Assembly (NCBI GenBank): GCA_026706815.1
Contig: JAPOYA010000009.1
Location: 1 to 36,704 of the forward strand
DNA: 36,704 nt
Direction: 5' to 3'
From: Acidimicrobiaceae bacterium
GTDB taxonomy: Bacteria > Actinomycetota > Acidimicrobiia > Acidimicrobiales > Aldehydirespiratoraceae
Below are positions 8,240-15,744 of this stretch, piece after piece (positions within the stretch are counted from its first letter, which is position 1; each line of letters begins with the position of its first letter). A program made the position numbers and the translations under genes. The notes beneath the pieces were generated by a model. The model saw only the letters and a program-made list of their open reading frames with translations, did no database searches and was not told the origin of the DNA.

Positions 8240-9460
8240 CTACGCGCAATCGACGCAGGACACGTCTGCGATGGGTTCGTCCGCTGCGAGATACTCGGTC
8301 AGCCAATCAATGAACGCGACTCCTTCGACTGCCAGGGTGTACATCGTGTCGCTCCCGAGGATCGTGTGATCGGCGCCCGGTGCCAGATAACTGCTGACCG
8401 CGACTCCGGCTTCTTCGATCTTGGCCTCGTTGTCCCTGATCAGCTGGTCCATATTGCTCGCGTCGAATCCGGCCAGTTCCGCGAAGCCCAGTTGCGTGCT
8501 GTCGAAGGCGTTGTCGAAGCGGGCGAAGCGGATGTCGGGATCATGGAGACCGGCCTGGATGAACATCTCGGGAACCCCCCATTCAGCCGGAGTGATCCCC
8601 TCGTTCACAGGCCAGTCGGGGACGACCGAGAAGGCTCCCCACAGTGAGCCGATGGTGGCGTTGATGACGGGATTGCTCGGATAGGCGCCCGAGGCGTCAG
8701 CGACAACGGACACCTTGGCGCCCGGATAGAGGTCCGATGCCAAACCGCCGAAGAAGGGCGCGGCAACAGAGCCGGCGCTCGATCCTGCGACAACGATCTC
8801 TGTTGCGTCGGGGAATCGCGAGTGGAGTTCGGCCAACGCCTTGGAGGCATTGGCGAATCCATTGTGGTGAACGGTCAGATCTTCGCTGTACTGCTGGACG
8901 CTGTTGCCGATATGAACGTCGCCGGTGCAGTACGGGGCGCCTACGAAGGAACTGCCCGCGAGGGGATTGGCGGGATTGGAGAAATCGAAGATGCCGCCTG
9001 CTCCTGTCGGGTTGTCGCTCTCTGCGGTGGTCACCGAGTACGTGCCGTCGGTGAACGAACAACTTTCGGCAGTGAAGCAGGCGCCGCCGCCCTCGAGGTA
9101 GAACACCACACGTTCGGGATCGGCCTCTCGAACCCAGAAACTGTAATCACTGCCGTCAGCGCACCTGCAGTCGTCACCCCCGGAGACCTGTTCCCACAAA
9201 CCCGCTGGAGGCAGGGTCGTCGTGGTGGTGGTCGTCGTAGCGCTGGTCGTCGTAGTTGCAGCAGACGCGGTCGCGGGCGCTGCGGTGCTCGTGGTCGTCG
9301 GCGCGCCCGTGGTTGCCGGAGTGGTTGGAGATGTGGTCTCAGGCGTGTCGGCCGGCTCGGACTCTTCGGCGTCGTCACCTCCGCAACTCGCCGCCACCAG
9401 GCCCAGGGCCAGCAACAAGATCCCCACCCTGAATTTCAGCGCACGGGCGCGTTTTGCCAT
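8240..9460 (-). CDS. Lipoprotein of the pectin acetylesterase family (alpha/beta hydrolase)
   Basis: The ATG at 9460 (MAKRARALKF) is chosen over upstream in-frame starts because it places a lipoprotein signal at the N-terminus, with Cys26 in GLVAASCGGD and AGG before the start. Residues about 35-85 are a Thr/Ala/Pro linker with a long Thr run. The hydrolase domain has FYLEGGGACFTAESC, PYCTGDVHIGN, the nucleophile Ser228 in GSSAGS and a late ADHTIL His. This pattern fits the pectin acetylesterase/Notum group, which removes O-acetyl or O-acyl groups. It is expected on the outer face of the membrane. The natural substrate is unknown. Confidence 0.8.
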   Translation of the reverse strand: MAKRARALKFRVGILLLALGLVAASCGGDDAEESEPADTPETTSPTTPATTGAPTTTSTAAPATASAATTTTSATTTTTTTTLPPAGLWEQVSGGDDCRCADGSDYSFWVREADPERVVFYLEGGGACFTAESCSFTDGTYSVTTAESDNPTGAGGIFDFSNPANPLAGSSFVGAPYCTGDVHIGNSVQQYSEDLTVHHNGFANASKALAELHSRFPDATEIVVAGSSAGSVAAPFFGGLASDLYPGAKVSVVADASGAYPSNPVINATIGSLWGAFSVVPDWPVNEGITPAEWGVPEMFIQAGLHDPDIRFARFDNAFDSTQLGFAELAGFDASNMDQLIRDNEAKIEEAGVAVSSYLAPGADHTILGSDTMYTLAVEGVAFIDWLTEYLAADEPIADVSCVDCA

Positions 9461-9522
9461 GAAGCACCTTACACCCCGCCTACGCTGGATACACGTACCG
9501 CTGATACGCAAGGAGAGGGCCC

Positions 9523-10335
9523 ATGACCGACACCCGGGAAGAACGCGAGCTCGAGGAGTTGGCGCGGGTTCAAGAGGAGTTCTCACTGGACTTGCCTTCG
9601 GCGGCCGACGATGTCGCAACCGAGCGACAGCAGCGCAAGGAATCCCTTGCCGCGGGTCTGCGAGTCATGGGGCGACTTCATCTCGCAGAAGGAGTAGCCG
9701 GCCATGTGACGGTACGAGACCCCGAGCATCTCGATCACTTCTGGGTCAATCCCTTCGGCCACAACTTCAAGCACATGACGGTTTCGGATCTCATTCTGGT
9801 GAACCGCGAAGGCCATGTCGTCGAGGGCGACCGGCCCGTCAACACTGCCGCATTCGCCATCCACTCGCAGATCCATGCGGCGCGACCCGACGTGATCGCG
9901 GCTGCGCATTCGCACTCGATGTACGGCAAGACCTTCTCATCGCTGGGAGTGCCCCTGAAGATGATCAGCCAGGACTCCACCATGTTCTACAACGACGTGG
10001 CGCTTTGCGACGCGGGCAGCGGCGCGGTCGTGTTCGACGTTGAGACGGGTCGTCTGATGGCTGCGGCACTGGGAGACAAGAAAGCGCTCATCCATCAGAA
10101 TCACGGACTCATCACCGTCGGCGGGAGCGTCGATGCCGCAGTGTGGTGGTTCGTGGCTCTCGAACGATGCTGCCAGAGCCAGTTGGCCGCCCAAGCGGCC
10201 GGTGATCCAATCGAGATCCCCGAGCACCTCTGCACGGAGGGCTACCGCCGGCAAGGTTCGGAGTTGGCAGGATGGTTCCAATTCCAGCCCTGGCGAAACG
10301 AACTGATGCGCGAGGAACCCGAGTTCCTCAACTGA
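9523..10335 (+). CDS. Class II aldolase/adducin family protein
   Basis: The 270-residue protein has the class II aldolase fold. SGHVTVR is seen here as AGHVTVRDPE (59-68), with HFWVNPFG, the zinc ligands in AAHSHS (His129, His131) and a third ligand, His194, in HQNHGL. Members include fuculose-phosphate aldolases and decarboxylases; the long N-terminal helix region and the hydrophobic C-terminus are more like the actinobacterial uncharacterised branch. A good ribosome site (AAGGAGAGG) precedes the ATG. The stop codon lies inside the TetR operator at 10331-10348. Confidence 0.85.
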   Translation: MTDTREERELEELARVQEEFSLDLPSAADDVATERQQRKESLAAGLRVMGRLHLAEGVAGHVTVRDPEHLDHFWVNPFGHNFKHMTVSDLILVNREGHVVEGDRPVNTAAFAIHSQIHAARPDVIAAAHSHSMYGKTFSSLGVPLKMISQDSTMFYNDVALCDAGSGAVVFDVETGRLMAAALGDKKALIHQNHGLITVGGSVDAAVWWFVALERCCQSQLAAQAAGDPIEIPEHLCTEGYRRQGSELAGWFQFQPWRNELMREEPEFLN

Positions 10336-10348
10336 ACGACCGTTCAGT
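10331..10348. promoter_or_regulatory. Perfect dyad, probable TetR operator
   Basis: ACTGAACG-AC-CGTTCAGT is an exact inverted repeat with 8-bp arms and a 2-bp spacer. It overlaps the aldolase stop codon and lies just upstream of the -10 of the following TetR gene, which suggests autorepression. Such A-C-T-G-A-A-C-G half-sites are common for TetR-family repressors. Confidence 0.75.
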
Positions 10349-10356
10349 TCTCTCGC

Positions 10357-10362
10357 TAGAAT
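10357..10362 (+). promoter_or_regulatory. Probable -10 element of a leaderless TetR transcript
   Basis: TAGAAT at 10357-10362 fits an actinobacterial -10 hexamer. The GTG start at 10369 follows six bases later, where transcription would begin, and no ribosome site precedes it. The mRNA is therefore probably leaderless. Confidence 0.55.
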
Positions 10363-10368
10363 ACGCGG

Positions 10369-10953
10369 GTGAACCGGTCCGAGACCCAGGAGCAGATTCT
10401 TGACGCAGTCGCTTCGGTGATTCTGCGCGAGGGGATCGGCGGGGCGAGCATGCGAACGGTGGCCAAAGAGGCCGACGTTTCGGTCGGCCTGCTCAGCTAC
10501 CACTTCGATGACAAGCAGACGCTGATCCTGGCCGTGTTCCAAAGAGCCACCGACCGGCTGTTCGACGCCTGTGCCAACGCCGCGGAGTGCCACGACGACC
10601 CCGCGGACAAGTTTCGAGCGTTCCTGCGCGGCGCGTTCACCGATGAATTCCTCAACGGGAGCTACCTGGCGCTGCGCATTGCGCTGTGGGCCCTGGCTCT
10701 CACCGAAGACGGCGTGGCAGAGGTCGACGCCGAGTTCTACGAGCGCTATTCGTCGCGTTTTCGCGAACTGGTGGGTGCAGCCCGCCCGGAGCTGTCCGAA
10801 GCCATAGTCGCAGACCGTGTGCAAGACTTGATCGCCAGCTCCAACGGGCTCTGGCTCAACTGGGCCCGCTGGCGCGACAACGAGGCTTTGGAGCGCGGGC
10901 TGAATCACTGCGAGGATCTCACCTTGAACGGAGGGATCCGCGTCCGCGTTTGA
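10369..10953 (+). CDS. TetR/AcrR-family transcriptional regulator
   Basis: The GTG start gives 194 residues. The N-terminal helix-turn-helix is clear: ILDAVASVILREG, then ASMRTVAKEADVSVGLLSYH and FDDKQTLILAVF (about residues 10-55). The C-terminal ligand domain resembles the BetI-type group. It probably represses its own promoter through the dyad at 10331-10348 and may control the aldolase gene, although that gene lies upstream on the same strand. The inducer is unknown. Its end is convergent with the SDR gene that closes the long minus-strand operon. Confidence 0.9.
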   Translation: MNRSETQEQILDAVASVILREGIGGASMRTVAKEADVSVGLLSYHFDDKQTLILAVFQRATDRLFDACANAAECHDDPADKFRAFLRGAFTDEFLNGSYLALRIALWALALTEDGVAEVDAEFYERYSSRFRELVGAARPELSEAIVADRVQDLIASSNGLWLNWARWRDNEALERGLNHCEDLTLNGGIRVRV

Positions 10954-10977
10954 CTTCGCAACTGCTTCACACTGCGG

Positions 10978-11811
10978 TCACCCGGCGTTGGACCCCTTGA
11001 GTTCGGCCGCCAAGCCCTCATCATTGGCGGGCCTGGTACGCGAAAGGAAGGCTCCGGCGTCGGCGAGGATGAACTGGCCGGTGATGCACCGGGCCAAGTC
11101 GCTGGCGAGGAACGCGGCCAAGCGTGCGAGCTCGTCATGTTCGACCATTCGGCGCAACGGCGTCGAGGCCGCGATCGCCTCGATGCGCTCGTCGGTGAAC
11201 GCAGCTGCGACGGATTCAGTGAGAGTCGTGCCCGGAGCGATCGCGAGAACCCGGATCCCCGACGGCCCCAACTCGACCGCCATTGAAGTCACCAGATGAT
11301 TGACGGCCGCTTTAGCGGCCGCGTAGACACTGTTGTAGGGCGAAGGGCGAGTGGTCTCGCCAGAGCTGACAAACAGGATCACTCCACCGTCGCCCGAAGC
11401 CAGCATTGCGGCCGCCTCGGCGCGCCCGCACAGAGCCGCTAGCACCAGATTCTGATCGAGGATGTCCCGCCAGTCCTCGCCTCGGTAACTGGAGAACGGC
11501 TGGGGCCTGCGCCCCCGCGGCAGCATGCCGATGTTGTTGACAGCGATATCAAGCCCGCCGAGCCGGCTCACAACCGCCTCGACCATCTCGTCGACGGCGT
11601 CGTCGTCACGGCAATCGGCTGCGAAGCAGTGAGCACGGCCGCCGGCCGCGGTGATCTCGTCAACCACCGCTTCGGCGGCCGTCGCACGAATGTCGTTGAC
11701 CGCGAGGGTCGCTCCGGCCCTGGCCAACCAGCGCGCTATCTCCCGCCCGATACCGGCGCCGGCGCCGGTGACCAATGCGATCTTGCCCCCATGGTCGATA
11801 GCGATGCTCAT
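10978..11811 (-). CDS. Short-chain dehydrogenase/reductase, last gene of the Atu-like operon
   Basis: A 277-residue SDR with TGAGAGIG (residues 15-22), the catalytic Ser at 149 or 150, Tyr163 and Lys167 in YAAAKA. The usual NNAG is NNIG here (92-95). The end ILADAGAFLSR differs from the common DGG motif. It begins 16 nt after the stop of the UGSC selenoprotein gene and appears to belong to the same transcript. In Pseudomonas, the atu cluster also holds an SDR (AtuB), so this gene may oxidise an alcohol or hydroxyacyl intermediate. The substrate is unproven. Confidence 0.85.
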   Translation of the reverse strand: MSIAIDHGGKIALVTGAGAGIGREIARWLARAGATLAVNDIRATAAEAVVDEITAAGGRAHCFAADCRDDDAVDEMVEAVVSRLGGLDIAVNNIGMLPRGRRPQPFSSYRGEDWRDILDQNLVLAALCGRAEAAAMLASGDGGVILFVSSGETTRPSPYNSVYAAAKAAVNHLVTSMAVELGPSGIRVLAIAPGTTLTESVAAAFTDERIEAIAASTPLRRMVEHDELARLAAFLASDLARCITGQFILADAGAFLSRTRPANDEGLAAELKGSNAG

Positions 11812-11827
11812 CAGACGCCCTTCAGGT

Positions 11828-12355
11828 TCATGCGGTCAGCACCCGGATCGCTTCTTCTACAACGCTGTCGGCACGGCTTTCGACCCCAGCGGCATCGACT
11901 CCGCCGAGCGGGTGCGCGACCTCGACGATACGCGCCTCGGGCAGGCCCAGAGTTGCTGCAGCCTCGCTGGTCAGTGACCGGAATTCGGTTGTGGTCACCA
12001 CGACCGTCGGAATCCCGGAGCTCTCGAGTTGGAGCGAGTCGTGGACACTCCACGACGTGCAACTGCCTCAATCGGCAGAACCGGCAAGGACCAGGTCAAC
12101 CTCTGACTGCAGGCGGGCGATCACCTCGTCGGGCGCGGCCAGGGCGGCGTTCTTGGTCTCAACCAAGCCGAGCACCGCTCCGGTCCGGCTGACGAGGCGC
12201 TGCGCAAGCCGCTCAAGAAGAGCGCCCGCGTTCGGCTTGGCGTTGTCGAGGATCCCGATCCGCTTGCCGGTCAACACCGGCACAGGCGGTGCGGGCGCCG
12301 CAGCAGGCGAACCGACCGCGCCGTCAGGTGCGTAAACCTTCGTTTGTTCTCCCAT
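11828..12355 (-). CDS. UGSC-family selenoprotein (in-frame UGA read as selenocysteine)
   Basis: The ATG at 12355, behind a strong ribosome site (AGGAGAAGGA), opens a 175-residue protein if the UGA at 12068-12070 is read as Sec96. The N-terminal part has KRIGILDNAKPNAGALLERL (34-53), typical of the UGSC family, and VDLVLAGSAD just before the UGA. After it come U-G-S-C-T-S-W, SVHDSLQLESSGIPTVVVTT and LGLPEARIVEVAHPLGG, all expected of this family, ending at the TGA at 11828. The Sec and Cys99 form a U-x-x-C redox pair. A SECIS-like hairpin lies at 12038-12056. UGSC proteins are known from marine metagenomes as selenoproteins; their reaction is unknown. A simple nonsense mutation is the alternative, but the hairpin and conserved downstream frame argue against it. 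Confidence 0.85.
12038..12056 (-). promoter_or_regulatory. Bacterial SECIS hairpin
   Basis: On the minus-strand RNA, GUCGUGGA-GUG-UCCACGAC forms a perfect 8-bp stem with a GUG loop. The loop begins 19 nt after the UGA, inside the 16-37 nt range of the known bacterial SECIS consensus, and its first base is the expected G. It would recruit SelB with Sec-tRNA to decode the UGA at 12068-12070. It lies within the coding frame of the UGSC protein. Confidence 0.85.
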
Positions 12356-12374
12356 TTCCTTCTCCTGTCTCTTC

Positions 12375-12402
12375 TCCGTCCTATTGCATCCGTCCTATTG
12401 CA
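12375..12402. repeat. 14-bp tandem duplication at a gene junction
   Basis: TCCGTCCTATTGCA occurs twice in direct contact (12375-12388, 12389-12402). The right-hand copy holds the TAG stop of the upstream gene (12395-12397), so the left-hand copy adds a second, downstream version of that gene end to the gap before the UGSC gene. Confidence 0.9.
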
Positions 12403-13435
12403 CGTCCACCGCAACGGTGACGCTTTTGGTCATGCCCCAACTGGGGATCACCGAACTGTGCTTTCCCGCTCCACCGACCACGAGAACCTTGATGTTGTCA
12501 GGGTGTTCGGTCATCGACACACGGTCATCGTCTGCCAACGCCTGCTGCCATGGCGCCCAAGCCCGCAACCCGAATGCACGACGCAGCTCCGCAACGGGCA
12601 GCGTTGCGCGGTTGAACAGATAAGAGGACACATGCCCGCGAGTCCAACCGGCGCTCGCGCACACGGCTGCGTGCTCCGGGCACAGCGCGACAAAATACTC
12701 GCTGCTGCTTATCGGAGCGTTGTTCTGGCCGAGCGTGGCCATCGCCGAGGCAACCTTGTCGAGAATCGGCGCGGGGTCTGAGGACTCCATGTCGTGAACG
12801 TTGTGCGGGGCTTCACCGCAATGAAGCGTGACCGCGGACGCAGACTCGACCCCGACGCTGGCCGCATATCCGCCCCACGGAGACCGAGCCGTGTTCTCGG
12901 CGACACAATACGAGTACTTGGCCGGCCCTCCCTGGGTCGAGGCGTCACCCGGTCCGGGGCGAGCGCCAGCCACATGCATCAGGATCAGGCGTACAGCCCT
13001 TCCCGTGCTCGCGTTGGCTCGATTTCCCGGACCGAAAGCCCCGAGCCCTGAGTTGTACCCGGCGCTCTCGGCGACGTCGCCGTGTACGATCAGCAGCGGA
13101 GCAGCACAGTGAGTCGTGGCGTTGACTCCCCTCACGTTGAGTTCTGGCGAGGCCAGGGCGCGGACCGCGGCGACCACAACCGGCAACTGCGCTGGCTCAC
13201 AGCCCGCGAGCACCGCGTTGATTGCAATCACCCGGCGTGTGGCTATTCCCGAGCGAGGGGGGAGAACGGCGATTTTGTCGTCAGGATCAGTCCCGGCGAG
13301 CATCGTCTCGACCCGTTGCGGCGTCGGCGGGACCATGGGCAGCCCGTCACCCCAGCCGTGCTCGTCGTACAACTGCATCAACGCGCAGGGGTCGTCCTCG
13401 GTGAGATCCAACAGCAGCGGAGCGTCCCCGGTCAT
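12395..13435 (-). CDS. Conserved protein of unknown function, neighbour of the UGSC gene
   Basis: The ATG at 13435 (MTGDAPLLLDL) gives 346 residues; an open frame continues upstream through the hydratase gene but is not its own coding sequence. Clear conserved-looking blocks are DEHGWGDGLPMVPPTPQRVE (residues 24-43), IAINAVLAGCEPAQLPVV, NATTHCAAPLLIVHGD, GLGAFGPGNRANASTGRA and LFNRATLP. I recall such proteins next to, or fused with, UGSC-type domains in other bacteria, but I know of no assigned reaction. It has no signal peptide or membrane helix. Several Cys and His residues could serve redox or metal roles with the selenoprotein encoded 39 nt downstream. Confidence 0.75.
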   Translation of the reverse strand: MTGDAPLLLDLTEDDPCALMQLYDEHGWGDGLPMVPPTPQRVETMLAGTDPDDKIAVLPPRSGIATRRVIAINAVLAGCEPAQLPVVVAAVRALASPELNVRGVNATTHCAAPLLIVHGDVAESAGYNSGLGAFGPGNRANASTGRAVRLILMHVAGARPGPGDASTQGGPAKYSYCVAENTARSPWGGYAASVGVESASAVTLHCGEAPHNVHDMESSDPAPILDKVASAMATLGQNNAPISSSEYFVALCPEHAAVCASAGWTRGHVSSYLFNRATLPVAELRRAFGLRAWAPWQQALADDDRVSMTEHPDNIKVLVVGGAGKHSSVIPSWGMTKSVTVAVDVQ

Positions 13436-13454
13436 CAGCGCAAGTATGCCCGGT

Positions 13455-14225
13455 TCAGGGGTTCGGGCTCGAAACCCAGGACGGCGGCCGTTTCTCAACG
13501 AAGGCGCGTATGCCCTCCCGAGCCTCATCGCCGGCAAAAAGTTCAGCGGACAACTGCGCCGTCCATTCGAAGGCGTCTTCAACGGACATCCTGGGGATCT
13601 GTCGCGTGAGAGCCTTGCAGGCAGCCAGAGCGTCGGGCCCGCCAAGCAGCAGATCTGCAACGATCTCAGCCACTTCCCCGTCGATTCGATCCGCCGGCAC
13701 TGCGGAATTGATGATCCCCATGCGGACTGCCTCAGGCGCTGGGAAACGGTTCCCGCGAAGGAACGCAGCGCTCGCTTCAGCCGAACGCATCTTCGGCAGG
13801 CAGAGAACCGAGACCATGGCCGGAGCAACGCCGATCCGAACTTCAGTGAATCCCATCCTGGCCGTGTCGAGCGCCACTGAGATGTCCATCGCCGCGGCGA
13901 TGCCCAGACCGCCGGCCACACAATGGCCGTTGATTCGCCCCACGAACGGTTTGGGCGACTTGCCGAACCGACTGAACAGATCGACCCCGGCGGGCTCGCC
14001 TTCACGTCTTGTCGAGCCGCCTTTGAGATCTGCTCCGGCACAGAAGACCCGGCCCCGGTTGGTCAGGACAATGACACGCACCTCCGGGTCGGCGTCAGCA
14101 GCATCGATCGCTGACAACAGCTGCGCGATGAGATCGCCGCTGAGGACATTGCGGTTCTCCTCGTCGGCCAAGGTGATCGTCATCACTCCCTGGTCCTTTC
14201 GGGTTTCGACTCTGCTCTCACTCAT
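13455..14225 (-). CDS. Enoyl-CoA hydratase/isomerase (crotonase family)
   Basis: The 256-residue protein shows the crotonase signatures FCAGADLKGG (61-70), which forms part of the oxyanion hole, and VAGGLGIAAAMDISVAL for CoA-ester binding. MRSAEASAAFLRGNRF and a C-terminal EGIRAFVEKRPPSW follow, as in typical hydratases. It would add water to an unsaturated acyl-CoA. In the Atu pathway the equivalent, AtuE, hydrates isohexenylglutaconyl-CoA. That role fits the surrounding carboxylase and AtuA genes but is inferred from context. It ends 20 nt before the UGSC-neighbour gene starts. Confidence 0.9.
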   Translation of the reverse strand: MSESRVETRKDQGVMTITLADEENRNVLSGDLIAQLLSAIDAADADPEVRVIVLTNRGRVFCAGADLKGGSTRREGEPAGVDLFSRFGKSPKPFVGRINGHCVAGGLGIAAAMDISVALDTARMGFTEVRIGVAPAMVSVLCLPKMRSAEASAAFLRGNRFPAPEAVRMGIINSAVPADRIDGEVAEIVADLLLGGPDALAACKALTRQIPRMSVEDAFEWTAQLSAELFAGDEAREGIRAFVEKRPPSWVSSPNP

Positions 14226-14234
14226 CGACGGGTC

Positions 14235-15023
14235 CTAACGCTCGGGTCCTGTGGTCGGAGGGCCGGCGAACGCCTGAGCCATCATCATCCAATCGAGTGC
14301 TGCCTCGCCGGTTGCCGACAAGCCAGTGTCTTGCAGGCGGCGGCGCTGGGTCACAACTCCGCAGAAATCTTCGGCGCTTCCGACAACGCTGCTCTCGGCA
14401 TCGTCCGGTCCCCAAGTCCATTGCCCACCTGAGGGGCTCTGCAAGGAGACATGGACGTCATCGGCCGGCATCCGGAGCTTGCGATTCGCATATGTCCAGC
14501 CGCGTGTGATGACCCCGAGCTGGGCGATGTGGCGCAGCCGATCGGTGGCGGGACGATCGGCGCCGACCGCGTCGACAATGTCCTGGCCGTGGGCCCAACA
14601 TTCCATCAAACGGGCGGTGAGAAACGACTTCGCGCCCATTGAAGGCCCGTACCACTGCACGCGGGCGTCGTCGCGCAGTCCCGCCGCGGCGCCGGCCAGT
14701 TCATCGCGTCCGGCGCGCCACGCCTCCAACCGTTGGCTGGTCGGCAGATCCCGTACTGGGCTCAAGGTATGGGCATCGACCCCGGCGGCGCCGTCGGCGG
14801 AGCTGGCCATCAGAGCGTTCACAGACTCCGCGAAGGCAGCTTCATCACGGATCGCGGCAGCCGCAGCACGGTCGAAAAACGTCAGATGAGCGACCTGGTC
14901 CGTCACGTCCCAGCGAGGGCTCGCTGTGGCCAAAGCCCATTGGCCCTCGCTGAGTCGGCTTAGCACCTCGTCGAGGGCCGCCTGCTCTGCGAGCAGGTCC
15001 GCCAGGACTTCAGAGACGTGCAT
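14235..15023 (-). CDS. TIGR03084/maleylpyruvate-isomerase-like metal-binding protein
   Basis: The 262-residue protein has the DinB-like four-helix N-terminal domain of the mycothiol-dependent maleylpyruvate isomerase group. The probable metal ligands are His46 in DQVAHLTFFD, and Glu141 and His145 in MECWAHGQDIVD. The family is typical of actinobacteria and often sits in CoA-ester or steroid degradation operons; most members have no known reaction. Its start overlaps the end of the TetR gene by 14 nt, and the hydratase gene starts 10 nt downstream. Confidence 0.8.
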   Translation of the reverse strand: MHVSEVLADLLAEQAALDEVLSRLSEGQWALATASPRWDVTDQVAHLTFFDRAAAAAIRDEAAFAESVNALMASSADGAAGVDAHTLSPVRDLPTSQRLEAWRAGRDELAGAAAGLRDDARVQWYGPSMGAKSFLTARLMECWAHGQDIVDAVGADRPATDRLRHIAQLGVITRGWTYANRKLRMPADDVHVSLQSPSGGQWTWGPDDAESSVVGSAEDFCGVVTQRRRLQDTGLSATGEAALDWMMMAQAFAGPPTTGPER

Positions 15024-15744
15024 GACTCTCCTTTCGCGCCCCGCTTGGAGAAGATCCTGATCTTGCTCGAGGACGGTCCTGAGTCGACCAGGACTGGGCG
15101 AGGCCGTTGAGCATTATGTCGAGCACATGGTCAGCGGCGTCTTTAGGGGACTCGCACAGTTCGGCGACCACGTCTGCCTCGCTGAAGTGACGACCGAGGC
15201 TTGCGAGAGCCCTGGCCACGACCGCCGTGTTGACCGCGGCGATCTCACCGTGTTCAACAGCAAGGTCGAGAAGCTCGCGGGTGACGTCGACCAAGTATTC
15301 GTTGTGGGCGGCGAACAGTTCCGGTCCACCGGACACTGCTTCGAGATCTCGGGCGAACGCAGGCGTGGTGCGCGACACCGCCACGTTGGCTGCCGACAGA
15401 TAGGCGCGAATCGCCTCGAGGGGGCTGTTCGGCCTTTCGTTTATGACCCTTGTGGCACTTCTCCCGATGTTCCACAGGTTGCGGTCTATCGCCAGCAGGA
15501 CCAGCTCGCCGCGGCTTTCGGCCATACCGTAGAGGGTCCGCAATGAACAGTTGAGCCTTGTCGCGAGGTCGGCCATGGTCAGATGGCAGAAGCCGTCGCC
15601 CACCAGCTCGGTCAGCTGGTCCAAGATCTCGCGCTGTCGAGGCGTGAGCGCTTCGTTGCGCTCCCTCGACAATCTCGGCTTGGGTCCGCGTACAAGTCTG
15701 ACCCGACGCTCCAAGTCGCTCAGCGGCGCCTCGATCGTTGTCAT
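15010..15744 (-). CDS. TetR-family regulator inside the Atu-like operon
   Basis: The 244-residue protein has a helix-turn-helix at about residues 40-85, visible as LTMADLATRLNCSLRTLYG and ESRGELVLLAIDRNL. The N-terminal extension before it is Arg-rich. It is co-transcribed with the catabolic genes: its ATG overlaps the acyl-CoA dehydrogenase stop (ATGA), and its end overlaps the next gene. In Pseudomonas the atu genes are controlled by the TetR-type AtuR. Candidate binding sites are the palindromes at 22386-22397 and 22411-22423 in front of the first operon gene. The inducer would be a CoA ester or free acid, by inference. Confidence 0.85.
   Translation of the reverse strand: MTTIEAPLSDLERRVRLVRGPKPRLSRERNEALTPRQREILDQLTELVGDGFCHLTMADLATRLNCSLRTLYGMAESRGELVLLAIDRNLWNIGRSATRVINERPNSPLEAIRAYLSAANVAVSRTTPAFARDLEAVSGGPELFAAHNEYLVDVTRELLDLAVEHGEIAAVNTAVVARALASLGRHFSEADVVAELCESPKDAADHVLDIMLNGLAQSWSTQDRPRARSGSSPSGARKESHARL

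Noticed and set aside
11828..11830. The final TGA of the UGSC gene as a second selenocysteine
   Set aside because: Another in-frame TGA follows within two codons, no hairpin follows, and the protein already has the family's usual length.
11811..12071. A separate 86-residue minus-strand gene in another frame
   Set aside because: It overlaps the second half of the selenoprotein, has Arg-rich out-of-frame composition, and shows no domain.
12068..12355. A complete 95-residue protein ending at the UGA at 12068
   Set aside because: The frame continues with family-typical sequence and a SECIS hairpin follows the UGA, so the short version is a truncated reading of the selenoprotein.
12395..14041. 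A 548-residue version of the UGSC-neighbour protein
   Set aside because: The upstream part is an antisense-like frame of the enoyl-CoA hydratase gene. The protein starts properly at 13435.
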